Virus record (IMG/VR): IMGVR_UViG_3300034109_000283
Coordinates: 44,458-108,457 of that record
Source of the DNA: a virus
Length of the DNA stretch: 64,000 nucleotides
Reading direction: 5' to 3' (one strand)
The translations under genes were made by a program, and so were the position numbers. Shown piece by piece: positions 1-7,866 of the stretch. The notes under the pieces were generated by a model. That model worked only from the letters and a program-made list of their open reading frames with translations, was not told the origin of the DNA and did not search any database. Each line of letters begins with the position of its first letter. The stretch's first letter is position 1.

Positions 1-987
1 GTTTGGATGCTTATTTGACCATGGCAAATATTTATGAAATTTTTTACTAATAGCTTGGGGATTTACACTGTAAATTAAATCCATTGCGCTGAATGCTTGT
101 TGAATTGTTCCTTCTTTCTGGCAGATATCAATAAATTTAACTGCATTTTCAAAATTAGGATCATTTCTAATGTAATCAGGAACTTTTAATCCTGATATAG
201 CAGGGGCTGCACCTCCGCCTGTGCCTTTACTTGAAATGTTTAATGTGTGGCTAGTTTTGGGGTTAGTAACAGTGGCAAAGCTGTCAGCAAGGTTGGTGTT
301 TGCTTTACTGGGAAAGTTTAAAACTAACTCACCTATATCTGAACCCAACCATTGTTCAAATTGTGCTTTTCTTGGGAAACGACTACGGTCATACAACAAC
401 GCCAAAACACCTAGATATTCACCTGCGTAATCAACAATAGCCTTTCTAACTTTTTCTTTATTCTTACCTTGATACTCTTCGGGCAACATTACATATTCGC
501 CGGATGTAATGTATTTTGCTAATTCAATAATAACTTGACCGTAGTCGGTGCTGTTCAACGCCTTATTTTGAACGATTGTTTCATAAAAATCATGTGCAGG
601 AATATTTTTATCTGTTATTCCTATTTGGCTAGGTTTGACTACTAAACCTTCTTTACCTGCAGTGCTAGCATCTTGACCTGCGGCAACCGCGGCGCCACCA
701 AATTCATTTGTTTTAGCTAACTTACTTAGGGGAATTTCTCCCCCATCTATTGTTTTAGCTTTTAAAATACCTTTAAAAGTTTTACCAATATGATACATGT
801 TGAAAAATTTGTTAGCTTCAACTGGATCAATGATAACTTCTTCCCCGTCAACAGTGGTGAACGGTTCTTGTTTTTTGATTTTATCTATAAATTTCTCAAA
901 ACGCCAGTCATATTTTGATATCTCGCCGGCACTTAAGCCAACCGCAGCTTCCGAAATTGTATCTAGAATGTTTAATAAATCACGCAT
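1..987 (-). CDS. Partial phage protein with capsid-targeting-like N-terminus
   Basis: The reading frame stays open from the ATG at 987 to base 1, so only the first 329 residues are visible and the C-terminus lies outside the window. I do not recognise the domain; the visible part is soluble and mixed in character, with a Gly/Ala-rich segment around residues 100-110. The first residues (MRDLLNILDTISEAA) contain I-S-E, matching the [IL]-x-E cleavage rule of T4 prohead protease gp21 and resembling other N-termini in this window. A late-type ATAAATA lies 8 bases before the ATG with no Shine-Dalgarno. I infer a late, possibly packaged virion protein. Confidence 0.6.
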   Translation of the reverse strand, partial: MRDLLNILDTISEAAVGLSAGEISKYDWRFEKFIDKIKKQEPFTTVDGEEVIIDPVEANKFFNMYHIGKTFKGILKAKTIDGGEIPLSKLAKTNEFGGAAVAAGQDASTAGKEGLVVKPSQIGITDKNIPAHDFYETIVQNKALNSTDYGQVIIELAKYITSGEYVMLPEEYQGKNKEKVRKAIVDYAGEYLGVLALLYDRSRFPRKAQFEQWLGSDIGELVLNFPSKANTNLADSFATVTNPKTSHTLNISSKGTGGGAAPAISGLKVPDYIRNDPNFENAVKFIDICQKEGTIQQAFSAMDLIYSVNPQAISKKFHKYLPWSNKHPN

Positions 988-994
988 AGTTAAG

Positions 995-1001
995 TATTTA
1001 T
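995..1001 (-). promoter_or_regulatory. Late-type promoter (ATAAATA)
   Basis: ATAAATAC on the minus strand, ending 7 bases before the ATG at 987. It matches the T4-type late consensus TATAAATA. The predicted start site is within about 2 bases of the ATG. Confidence 0.6.
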
Positions 1002-1006
1002 GCGTT

Positions 1007-1498
1007 TTAGCATTTATATAAGTTTTGATGCCTAAACCATCTGCGCATTCCAAATGCCCGTTTTAGGGGTATGTTTACTTCTTTTAGTTTTTGTTTATAG
1101 ATAAAAAATGAAGGACCGTGGCTCATTAATGGTTCTAAACCCAACTTGTGTCGCTTAAAACTCTCAACATCCCACTGATATTGGTGACACATTTCATGCG
1201 CTAAAGTAGCTATTAGCCATTGTTTGCAAAACCACTTGTCACTTAATCTAATTAGACAACTTGACTTATTTTTCTCTATGACTCCTGACAATCCAACACA
1301 ATACCCCCAATATTTTCTGCACCTGGGTAAAATTTCAAATTCTGGGGTGGGAAGTTTGTTGTTAAAAACTTCTTCATTTAATAGCTTAAAAAGATGTTGT
1401 ACTTCCCGTTTTGATGTTCTATAAGAAAGTCTTTTTTGGTAGGTTCTGGATGGTAGTTCCTGAGCCATTAGTCTTTTGATTTGACTTTCTTTAGACAT
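1007..1498 (-). CDS. SprT-like zinc metalloprotease
   Basis: Predicted zinc metallopeptidase of the SprT/Spartan fold, 163 residues from the ATG at 1498. The HEMCH motif (residues 101-105) gives the two zinc histidines and catalytic Glu; a third candidate ligand is His127 in SHGPSFF, the usual SprT arrangement. The protein is basic, especially near both ends, fitting nucleic-acid association. Eukaryotic Spartan cleaves DNA-protein crosslinks; a similar role here is inference. An upstream ATG at 1516 is in frame. I prefer 1498 because an ACAAATAC late-promoter-like string sits just before it, but the start is not settled. Confidence 0.75.
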   Translation of the reverse strand: MSKESQIKRLMAQELPSRTYQKRLSYRTSKREVQHLFKLLNEEVFNNKLPTPEFEILPRCRKYWGYCVGLSGVIEKNKSSCLIRLSDKWFCKQWLIATLAHEMCHQYQWDVESFKRHKLGLEPLMSHGPSFFIYKQKLKEVNIPLKRAFGMRRWFRHQNLYKC

Positions 1499-1601
1499 AG
1501 TATTTGTATGTAGCATATCTCACTTGCGTAAAAAATGCTGATTTTACGGGAAAAATTGCCATTTGCTTCAGGTCAAGTAAATAGTATTTTAGGAGAAAAT
1601 T

Positions 1602-1910
1602 ATGGAAATTATTATCATTGCTGGCGTTGTAATTCTTGCAGGTTGGTACATCTTTTTTCGTCAACCCAAGAAGTCAGTAAGTGACCCAGTTGTTGCTGCA
1701 CCATACAAAGTTGAGGCAGAACCAGCTCCAGTCGTAGAAGCCAAGGTAGAAGCACCTAAGGTTGAAGAAACTGCTGTTCCAGAGACAAAGGTTGAAGCTC
1801 AACCCAAAAAGCGTGCCGCTAAGCCAAAGGCTCCCGCAGCACCTAAGGCTGAAAAGAAGGCCCCGGCTAAGACAGCTAAAGCTAAGTCAACCCCACGCCG
1901 AGTTAAGTAA
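1602..1910 (+). CDS. Membrane-anchored Ala/Lys/Pro-rich tail protein
   Basis: A 102-residue plus-strand protein with one N-terminal transmembrane segment (about residues 3-20) followed by a low-complexity tail rich in Ala, Pro, Glu and Lys. The last 40 residues are strongly basic, like histone H1-type tails (KAPAAPKAEKKAPAKTAKAK). The Shine-Dalgarno AGGAG lies 8 bases before the ATG, and a late-promoter-like GTAAATAG lies further upstream. No enzyme motif is seen. It could tether nucleic acid to the membrane, but that is speculation. It runs codirectionally into the phosphoesterase-like gene 6 bases later. Confidence 0.65.
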   Translation: MEIIIIAGVVILAGWYIFFRQPKKSVSDPVVAAPYKVEAEPAPVVEAKVEAPKVEETAVPETKVEAQPKKRAAKPKAPAAPKAEKKAPAKTAKAKSTPRRVK

Positions 1911-1916
1911 TAATTC

Positions 1917-2615
1917 ATGGGCGTCGGATTTGACGTAATAAGCGATTTGCATTTATCACCAAATGATAGTTTCAATTGGGAAGGTAAAGCAACTAGTTTA
2001 TATTTGATTGTAGCAGGAAATGTAAGCTCTGATGTACGAACCATTGGACTTACATTATCCCATCTTTCAAAGTTTTATCAAGGGGTGTTTTATACCCCAG
2101 GTGCGCTTGAGTATCACGAAGTTTCAGATGTAGATGCTAGAACGGATGAGATATTAAAGATAACGAAAAGAATCGGCAATGTCGCCGTTCTTTACCATCA
2201 TGTTGTTATAATAGACGGCATAGCGGTATTAGGAACAAATGGTTGGTATGGAAATACTAACACTGATGACCCAGTTGCAAACTTAAAAGTTGAATTACTA
2301 AGAAATGATGACATTCATTATCTTAAAAATTCAATAGAAAAATTACAAAAACATTTGGATGTAGCTAAAATTATTGTAGTTACAAACTCAGTCCCTAACA
2401 CTAATTTATACTTCGGAGAAATACCCGATTATGTTAGAGGACAATTGCCATTAGATATTGCTCTATATGCGGATACTCAGTCAAAAGTATCTCATTGGGT
2501 GTTTGGCACACATGGAAAAATAGTTGACATTACTGTTAATAACATCAACTATTTGAACAACCCAAGTTATAAAATTAAACCTTACTGGGCTAAAAGACTA
2601 GAAATAACTGTTTAG
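1917..2615 (+). CDS. Degenerate calcineurin-like metallophosphoesterase
   Basis: 232 residues with the outline of the calcineurin-like phosphoesterase fold. The first motif is intact (DVISDLHLS, D-x-H). The next is altered: GD-x-x becomes AGNVSSD, the GNHE block becomes GALEYHE, the following His block reads TNSVP, and the final GHxH reads GTHGK. Several metal ligands are therefore missing or substituted, so catalysis may be lost or metal binding changed. Its 3' end overlaps the end of convergent clpS by 4 bases. The family call comes from motif order and length, not from an alignment. Confidence 0.6.
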   Translation: MGVGFDVISDLHLSPNDSFNWEGKATSLYLIVAGNVSSDVRTIGLTLSHLSKFYQGVFYTPGALEYHEVSDVDARTDEILKITKRIGNVAVLYHHVVIIDGIAVLGTNGWYGNTNTDDPVANLKVELLRNDDIHYLKNSIEKLQKHLDVAKIIVVTNSVPNTNLYFGEIPDYVRGQLPLDIALYADTQSKVSHWVFGTHGKIVDITVNNINYLNNPSYKIKPYWAKRLEITV

Positions 2616-2917
2616 GCTTCTGCTTCAACTTTAATTTGAAGAGGATAACCTTGAGACCTTGCATCTACAGTTACCTCAATGCCTTTTTGCTCTGCAATTT
2701 CATAGGGTAAAATAGCAACAACAGCACTACCTTCTTCATGAATATTTTTAGTTATATTCGTGGCAGTTTCTGTGTTGTAATTAAAATAATCAATTAATGA
2801 TTTTACTACGAACTCCATTGTCGTTACATCATCGTTTATGTAAATGATTTTAAACAATGGGGGTTCTTGAAGTGAAAGATTGGGTTTAATCTTAATCTTG
2901 GTTTCAGCTTTAGACAT
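2612..2917 (-). CDS. clpS: ClpS, N-degron adaptor for ClpAP
   Basis: A 101-residue ClpS homologue. ClpS binds proteins with bulky N-terminal residues and hands them to ClpA-ClpP. The core block FKIIYINDDVTTMEFV is clear, and the specificity-pocket residues known from E. coli ClpS are all present (Asn28, Asp29, Asp30, Met34, His60). A short flexible N-terminal extension, needed in ClpS for delivery, precedes it. The Shine-Dalgarno AAGGA precedes the ATG. Its leader holds a hairpin and a late promoter that overlaps the hsp20 stop codon. A ClpA gene is present at 52.8-55.0 kb, so the pair could work together with host ClpP. Confidence 0.93.
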   Translation of the reverse strand: MSKAETKIKIKPNLSLQEPPLFKIIYINDDVTTMEFVVKSLIDYFNYNTETATNITKNIHEEGSAVVAILPYEIAEQKGIEVTVDARSQGYPLQIKVEAEA

Positions 2918-2933
2918 ATTGAATCCTTAGTAC

Positions 2934-2953
2934 GGTGCGTATTTCTACGCACC
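2934..2953 (-). promoter_or_regulatory. Hairpin in clpS leader (GAAA tetraloop)
   Basis: Perfect 8-bp arms GGTGCGTA / TACGCACC closed by a GAAA (GNRA) loop in the minus-strand RNA. It lies between the late promoter at 2964 and the clpS start, and has the same layout as the hsp20 and dnaK leaders. Confidence 0.7.
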
Positions 2954-2962
2954 TCTATAATA

Positions 2963-3403
2963 CTATTTATTAAACGAAATAGCAATTTTCTTGGGCTTTT
3001 GTTCTTCAGGAACAATACGCTCAAGTGAAATTGTAAGAATGCCATCAGCAACAGTAGCACCTGAAACTTCAACATGGTCTGCAAGAGTCCAGGAGCGATT
3101 GAAGTTGCGGCTACTGATACCATGATGTAGGTATTCTACATTTTCTTTTAGTTCAATTGCCTTTTCTCCCTTGACACTAAGTTGGTTCTTTTCAACAGTA
3201 ATGTCAATGTCTCCTTCTTTGAATCCTGCTACTGCAAGTTCAATAGAAAACTTATCCTCACTATGTTTCACAACATTGTATGGCGGATAATTTACTTGTT
3301 GAGTTGCAGTCTGACGCATAAGTTCATCAAACACATTTTCAAATCCGACTGCAAATTTATGGATAGAAGGAATATCCAAGGAACGAAGTGATAGATTTGT
3401 CAT
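2963..3403 (-). CDS. hsp20: Hsp20 / IbpA-like small heat shock protein
   Basis: A 146-residue alpha-crystallin-family holdase that keeps unfolding proteins soluble for later refolding by DnaK and Clp machines. The IbpA-type start of the crystallin domain (YPPYNVV, then IELAVAGF) begins near residue 40. The family G-x-L motif appears as DGILTISL, and the C-terminal I-x-I tail motif appears as KKIAISF. The Shine-Dalgarno GGAG lies just upstream of the ATG. Its leader contains a late promoter and hairpin very like that of dnaK. It sits between clpS and the bS21-clpX pair, so proteostasis genes are clustered here. Confidence 0.93.
   Translation of the reverse strand: MTNLSLRSLDIPSIHKFAVGFENVFDELMRQTATQQVNYPPYNVVKHSEDKFSIELAVAGFKEGDIDITVEKNQLSVKGEKAIELKENVEYLHHGISSRNFNRSWTLADHVEVSGATVADGILTISLERIVPEEQKPKKIAISFNK
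2964..2970 (-). promoter_or_regulatory. Late-type promoter for clpS
   Basis: AATAAATAG on the minus strand, overlapping the hsp20 stop codon and followed by the clpS leader hairpin. Confidence 0.5.
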
Positions 3404-3420
3404 ATTATATCTCCTTTTTT

Positions 3421-3461
3421 AAGCAAGAATGACATTGTAGACCCGACCATCGGCATCTACA
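3421..3461 (-). promoter_or_regulatory. hsp20 leader hairpin and shared box
   Basis: In the minus-strand RNA, arms TGTAGA / TCTACA with an inner CCGA / TCGG stem form a hairpin (3436-3461). It is followed by ATTCTTGCTT (3421-3430), an A-run and GGAGAT. The dnaK leader carries the same ATTCTTGCTT box and GGAGAT in the same order. Confidence 0.7.
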
Positions 3462-3465
3462 TTAC

Positions 3466-3472
3466 TATTTAT
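3466..3472 (-). promoter_or_regulatory. Late-type promoter for hsp20
   Basis: AATAAATAGT on the minus strand, immediately before the leader hairpin and about 65 bases upstream of the hsp20 ATG. Confidence 0.6.
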
Positions 3473-3508
3473 TCTAACAGTAATTCTATATAAAAACTAT
3501 TTTTTTGG

Positions 3509-3730
3509 TTAAAATAACTTTGGGGGAAGAGTTTGGCTTTGGAGATAACGCTGCCAACGTTTTTTAGCTTGATTCTTTGCTAGTTTCTTTTTAATTGTTG
3601 GCTTGACATATGACTGACGGTTTTGTAATTCCTGTAATAATCCATCCTCCGCAATTTTCTTTTTAAATTTGCGAAGTGCTTTGTCCACATTACCGTCATG
3701 AACGATAACTTTTTTACCTTTTATATTCAT
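3509..3730 (-). CDS. rpsU: Ribosomal protein bS21
   Basis: A 73-residue bS21 homologue, close to the bacterial length of about 70. The family signature is easy to see: V-x-D-x-NVDKALRKFKKK, then RQSYVKPTIKKK and a basic tail. bS21 is a small-subunit protein near the anti-Shine-Dalgarno site that helps initiation. Phage copies are known from large phages and are thought to exchange into host ribosomes. The start overlaps the end of clpX by 4 bases (ATGA), so the two are translationally coupled. A role in steering host ribosomes toward phage mRNAs is inference. Confidence 0.93.
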   Translation of the reverse strand: MNIKGKKVIVHDGNVDKALRKFKKKIAEDGLLQELQNRQSYVKPTIKKKLAKNQAKKRWQRYLQSQTLPPKLF

Positions 3731-4929
3731 ATCAATGCTTTAGGATGAATTACTAATTCCTGATTAATATTTATCTCTTTAATGTTATTTTTTTGGTATC
3801 TTTTGATATTATACATATGAGGCATTAAAGTTCTTTCTATCTCTGTATGTAACCCGCGGGCCCCAGTTTTCAACTTAATACAATTATCTACTATTTGATC
3901 AATAGCTGATTCATCAAACTGAAGGTCTACTTCATCCAAACTAAAAAGATATTGATATTGACTAATGTAGTTGTTTTTGACATTTAGTAATACTTGCTTT
4001 AATTCATCCTTAGATAATTCAGTAAGTGTAACGGTAGTAGTAAAACGACCTATAAATTCGGGAATCATTCCAAACTTCGTAAGATCATCTGGGCTTACAG
4101 ATGATAAATCTTGTTCTTTGCTTGATTTATTAATCACTGCACTAAAGCCCATTGTGGTGCCTTTAGTGCGGTTCTTTAAGATTTCGCTTAAGCCCACGAA
4201 TGCGCCACCGGCAATGAATAAGATATCTTTGGTGTTTACTTCTATCATTTCACCACCGGGATGTTTACGGCCACCTTGATTGGGGATTCTGCAAACAGTA
4301 CCTTCTACTAGTTTAAGTAGAGCCTGCTGAACACCTTCGCCAGATACATCTCTTGTTATACTAGTAGATTCACCTTTACGGGCGATCTTATCAATTTCAT
4401 CTACGAAAACAATTCCGCGCTCTGCTTTTTTAACATCGCCATTTGCGGCATTGAGTAGCATGCTAATCATAGATTCTACGTCATCACCAACATAACCTGC
4501 TTCAGTTAAGCTTGTTGCATCTGCTACTACAAAGGGAACATCCAAAAACTTAGCTACACTTTTTGCTAGTAATGTTTTGCCTGAACCAGTGGGCCCGATT
4601 AATAACACGTTGCCTTTGCTTATTGTTAAGTCAGTGGGAGGATAAGTAATCCGTTTATAATGATTAGCAATAGCTACACTTAAAATTGTTTTCGCATCAT
4701 TTTGACCAATTGCATGTTGGTCTAAGTATTCTTTAATAGCTATGGCATCAAATGTAGATTTATCTTTGCTTACATCTTGTACTACTGCACTATCATCGGC
4801 TATGAGTTTGTTACACAAATCAATGCAGTCATTACAGATTGCAACGCCTTCACTTACTATTAATTTTTTAACAATATCTTTGTGATTACCGCAAAAAGAA
4901 CAATGGTTCAATGTGTTTTCAATGGTCAT
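3727..4929 (-). CDS. clpX: ClpX, AAA+ unfoldase
   Basis: A 400-residue ClpX, slightly shorter than bacterial ClpX (about 424). It has the N-terminal zinc domain (Cys10, Cys13, Cys32, Cys35), Walker A GPTGSGKT (112-119), pore loop GYVG (145-148), Walker B VFVDEID (174-180) and the RKH pore loop (RKHPGGE). The ClpP-docking loop reads MGF at 260-262, a conservative form of IGF, so docking to ClpP looks possible. No clpP is in the window; the host enzyme is the likely partner. It could redirect host proteolysis or remodel complexes without ClpP. It overlaps bS21 downstream and follows the 551-residue membrane protein by 24 bases. Confidence 0.95.
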   Translation of the reverse strand: MTIENTLNHCSFCGNHKDIVKKLIVSEGVAICNDCIDLCNKLIADDSAVVQDVSKDKSTFDAIAIKEYLDQHAIGQNDAKTILSVAIANHYKRITYPPTDLTISKGNVLLIGPTGSGKTLLAKSVAKFLDVPFVVADATSLTEAGYVGDDVESMISMLLNAANGDVKKAERGIVFVDEIDKIARKGESTSITRDVSGEGVQQALLKLVEGTVCRIPNQGGRKHPGGEMIEVNTKDILFIAGGAFVGLSEILKNRTKGTTMGFSAVINKSSKEQDLSSVSPDDLTKFGMIPEFIGRFTTTVTLTELSKDELKQVLLNVKNNYISQYQYLFSLDEVDLQFDESAIDQIVDNCIKLKTGARGLHTEIERTLMPHMYNIKRYQKNNIKEININQELVIHPKALI

Positions 4930-4952
4930 AAAGTACTTATCAGGTGTTTTAT

Positions 4953-6608
4953 TTAAGATTTATTTTTAGTTATGAATGTTTCAACGCTTATTTTCTCATT
5001 TTCTGTTAGCATGTCAACATCATATTCACCCGATGAAATTTTATTTGCCAAATACTTCATATATTCATCATCATACAAATAGCTTGATGATATGTGCTTA
5101 TTAATTTCTATCCATTTTCTACCATCAAACTTAAATGCTTTGTTTGGCAATACATCAACTCTAACAAAAATATCTCCTTTGTTTGAGACTCTAGGAAATT
5201 CAGTACCAAAATTTGTTGTAGACTGTTTTATGGCATCAGCATTTAACAAAAACAAGTCTGGGCGTAATTCTTTTAATGCTACCTTACTGAATACTTTGTT
5301 TTCAAAACTTACATATCCATCCATTAAATCCTTTACAGCACTTTCTTTTGTTACATTTTCTATTTCTATAACAACTTCTTTTGCTGGCTCGGGTGTAGGT
5401 TCAGGAGTTGGCTCTGTGGATTCTTCAGTTACTGGATTATGAATTTTTTGCAAAATTTCTAATTTTTTTCCGATATTGTCAACAGCTTCATCTGACACTT
5501 CAACTGGTTCATTAGTCTCAGTGATAACATCGGGTTTGTAAACTTGCGGTCCTGACCTATCAATGCCGGGAACTTTATCAGACCAGGGGCGATTTAAATA
5601 AGCATATTTTGTAAAGTCAGTTTTTTCGTTGTCAGTACTACTGATTGTAGCTTCGGGTACTTTTTCTTCTACAACTTTTTCTTTTATAGGTTCGGGTTCT
5701 TTCCATTCAGTTGGCCATGGTGTTGACCCTTCAATAGGTTTGTCTAATATTTCTTTTTCTTCTTCCGTGAATGGTCTAATAGTAACACCTTTTGGTTCGG
5801 GATTTATGTTAGTGGCGTCTTTGTCATCATCTACTTCTTTATCCCATTCTTTACTTGAGTTGGCAGCTAGCACAAGTGCAATAGCTAATGGATCAAATAC
5901 TACAACAAGTAATATGATAACCCAACGAACTGCTCGTTCTAGTAAATTACTATCGGGGTTATCACCGTATATCAATGCGGCAACATACTTTATGGGACCA
6001 ACTTCAGCCTCTACTTTACGGTTTTCTGCGGCGATCGGTGCTCGTTCTTCGTTTAATCTAGCAATTTCTTTTTGTGCTTCACCAATTTCTTTTTGTAATT
6101 TGGTTCTTTCAGATGCTTGTTGTCTACGAATCTGTACTGCCCGTTCTGCGCCCGCCTCACTATCACCTCTATTTAATCTTGCATCAACTTGAGCATCCAT
6201 TTGCTGTAATGCTTTACGGGCAATATCAATATTGTCTCGTTGGGTTTTTATTTTTTCATCGTACAACGCCAGTTTAGCTTGAACATCACCCGATGTTATG
6301 CCAGCATCCATGTGTGCTCTGGACAAGAATCCAAATATTCCCATGCTGGTTAACAACGCCAGTGCTACAACAGCAGGAACAAGATATAACTTTAGTAGTA
6401 ATCCAGACTTGTGCCAGTATTTGCGTAACCATACTGTAGCGGTTATCTTTCCCACTTCTAGGATAGAACCCATAACAATAATGGGTATAACCGCACCTGC
6501 GAAGATAGCGGTTAATCCAATAATACTGTAATACGCGGCAACTGTGCTAAGTGCTAGTGCTACAAGTAAGGTTAAGTTTGATAAGTTTAATAAATTTTTA
6601 AGTGGCAT
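4953..6608 (-). CDS. Membrane protein with coiled coil and virion-type C-terminus
   Basis: 551 residues in four blocks. There are two or three transmembrane segments in residues 1-100 and a long charged coiled coil (about 115-205, rich in Lys, Glu, Gln and Arg). Another hydrophobic helix follows (about 225-248), then a long Pro/Glu-rich linker containing TEPTPEPTPEP. The C-terminal domain has FKFDGRKWIEINK. Similar layouts are known in T4-type aquatic phages without assigned function. A late promoter abuts the ATG. The mix of membrane and coiled-coil segments could suit a structural or envelope-contact role; I cannot choose between them. Confidence 0.6.
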   Translation of the reverse strand: MPLKNLLNLSNLTLLVALALSTVAAYYSIIGLTAIFAGAVIPIIVMGSILEVGKITATVWLRKYWHKSGLLLKLYLVPAVVALALLTSMGIFGFLSRAHMDAGITSGDVQAKLALYDEKIKTQRDNIDIARKALQQMDAQVDARLNRGDSEAGAERAVQIRRQQASERTKLQKEIGEAQKEIARLNEERAPIAAENRKVEAEVGPIKYVAALIYGDNPDSNLLERAVRWVIILLVVVFDPLAIALVLAANSSKEWDKEVDDDKDATNINPEPKGVTIRPFTEEEKEILDKPIEGSTPWPTEWKEPEPIKEKVVEEKVPEATISSTDNEKTDFTKYAYLNRPWSDKVPGIDRSGPQVYKPDVITETNEPVEVSDEAVDNIGKKLEILQKIHNPVTEESTEPTPEPTPEPAKEVVIEIENVTKESAVKDLMDGYVSFENKVFSKVALKELRPDLFLLNADAIKQSTTNFGTEFPRVSNKGDIFVRVDVLPNKAFKFDGRKWIEINKHISSSYLYDDEYMKYLANKISSGEYDVDMLTENEKISVETFITKNKS

Positions 6609-6612
6609 CTAA

Positions 6613-6619
6613 TATTTAT
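6613..6619 (-). promoter_or_regulatory. Late-type promoter abutting start
   Basis: AATAAATATT on the minus strand, 4 bases before the ATG at 6608, with no Shine-Dalgarno between them. Confidence 0.55.
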
Positions 6620-6840
6620 TCAGAATCGGGCCACGGAATATCTTCAGTCTTTACGCCGAATAAGTGACCAAAGGTATTTACAAACTCGTCAATTTGCATG
6701 ACTTGTTTTCTAGGTATACCCGGACCTTGCTGTAAATGGTATGTAACCCAAGGTACGCCGCCATCCCGAACTTTTATTTGAATAACGGTAATACTGTCAC
6801 CATCTTCAAATGTATGGCTTTTCCCAATTAAATCATTCAT
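6616..6840 (-). CDS. Small hypothetical protein
   Basis: 74 residues from the ATG at 6840, which overlaps the end of the preceding gene by 8 bases. It looks like a compact beta-rich domain (DSITVIQIKVRDGGVPWVTY) with an acidic C-terminus ending in DIPWPDSE. No known motif. It is last in the early small-gene run that starts near 11.7 kb. Confidence 0.6.
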   Translation of the reverse strand: MNDLIGKSHTFEDGDSITVIQIKVRDGGVPWVTYHLQQGPGIPRKQVMQIDEFVNTFGHLFGVKTEDIPWPDSE

Positions 6841-7381
6841 CAAATACTTCTCTGTCCAATTCAGCCATTAAATCCTTATAATGTTGATCTTGGGTTTTTC
6901 CTTCTTCAGTCAACTCCACATCACTATCGCACATTGGGCATACATCTTTGGTGCTGTGTGAATCTTCATCACTTTCAAAGTAGTTTTCAATAACTGTGCC
7001 ATCTTCACGCAAGTATTGCGTTTGTGTTTGATACTTAGACCCAGTCCAACGACATTTGGTACACTTATGTGTGGGTTCAGGTTCTTTGTCGGGTTCTATC
7101 CAACTAGACTCGTCACCTAGCTCATATGTAATTTCGTAACCACCTTTGCGGTCAGTCCAACAATCATCGTATTGGAAGTCCCATTCTATTTCAACATCGT
7201 TATCGTAGGCTGCTTCAATAACTTCGTCAACTGATACTTCGCCATTTTCAATTTGCTCAAGCATATTGGCGATTTCGTCATCATCCAAGTCAGGATAAAT
7301 TTCACTCAATAGTTGTTCATCAAGTTCAATAGCATATTGTCTATCGTGTTGATGCCATTCATGTTTAACAAGTGTAACCAT
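6833..7381 (-). CDS. Acidic protein with zinc ribbon
   Basis: 182 residues with very high Asp/Glu content in the first two thirds. A zinc ribbon is likely: C-x2-C (CTKC, about residue 114) pairs with C-x2-C (CPMC, about residue 151). Acidic zinc-ribbon proteins of this sort recur in T4-type phages with no assigned role. TATAAATAAAATG at the start could act as a late promoter, but it also encodes the end of the upstream gene, so this may be chance. Confidence 0.6.
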   Translation of the reverse strand: MVTLVKHEWHQHDRQYAIELDEQLLSEIYPDLDDDEIANMLEQIENGEVSVDEVIEAAYDNDVEIEWDFQYDDCWTDRKGGYEITYELGDESSWIEPDKEPEPTHKCTKCRWTGSKYQTQTQYLREDGTVIENYFESDEDSHSTKDVCPMCDSDVELTEEGKTQDQHYKDLMAELDREVFDE

Positions 7382-7382
7382 T

Positions 7383-7625
7383 TTATTTATATACCTTTAC
7401 ATTTTTATGCTCTACGCTGATGACGGTGCGTGCAACACCAGATTTGATGATAGGCAAATCCAAGATTACATACACCAATGGTGTGGTGTCAGGTCCACCT
7501 ATTTGGCTGTCATTTCCAACTGTACCCACAAATGGAATTCCATTCCACTTACCACATACTCGGTCACCGATAAAGTATTTGGGTTTGTAACTTTCTTTTG
7601 CAAAGTAATCAGCAAGACTCGCCAT
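7383..7625 (-). CDS. Small hypothetical protein
   Basis: 80 residues from the ATG at 7625. This start is chosen because GAGGAG lies 8 bases upstream, inside the end of the preceding gene (17-base overlap). The central part (GDRVCGKWNGIPFVGTVG) looks like an SH3-like beta barrel, as in small phage proteins that bind nucleic acid or protein partners. Function unknown. Confidence 0.6.
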   Translation of the reverse strand: MASLADYFAKESYKPKYFIGDRVCGKWNGIPFVGTVGNDSQIGGPDTTPLVYVILDLPIIKSGVARTVISVEHKNVKVYK

Positions 7626-7863
7626 GATTGCACTCCTCGTCAAAAACGCTATCCAACATTCTCTTAAGTCTATTTACTTCGGTTTTACTCATACGCAAAG
7701 TCATAGACATGGTATCGTTCATAAGTGTAAGTGTTGCCATTTCATATGTTGAATCATAACCTACTCTATAGAGTTCATTACTAGATTCAATAGAAGGCAC
7801 ATTCAATTCATTTTCCATGTCAGAAGATTCTTTTACCATAGGTTTTCCTAACCAATTAAACAT
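7609..7863 (-). CDS. Small hypothetical protein
   Basis: 84 residues. The second half (MTLRMSKTEVNRLKRMLD) is a likely amphipathic helix, and the C-terminus is Cys/His-bearing (EECNHGESC). No family recognised. It sits 3 bases after the DNA ligase and overlaps the next gene. Confidence 0.55.
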   Translation of the reverse strand: MFNWLGKPMVKESSDMENELNVPSIESSNELYRVGYDSTYEMATLTLMNDTMSMTLRMSKTEVNRLKRMLDSVFDEECNHGESC

Positions 7864-7866
7864 ATA

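Noticed and set aside
5092-6531. Plus-strand open frames opposite the 551-residue gene
   Set aside because: Low-complexity mirrors of a clear minus-strand gene, without Shine-Dalgarno sites or plausible proteins.
7375-7390. TATAAATAAA before the ATG at 7381 as a late promoter
   Set aside because: It also encodes the last codons and stop of the upstream gene, so chance is likely; left unlisted as a promoter.
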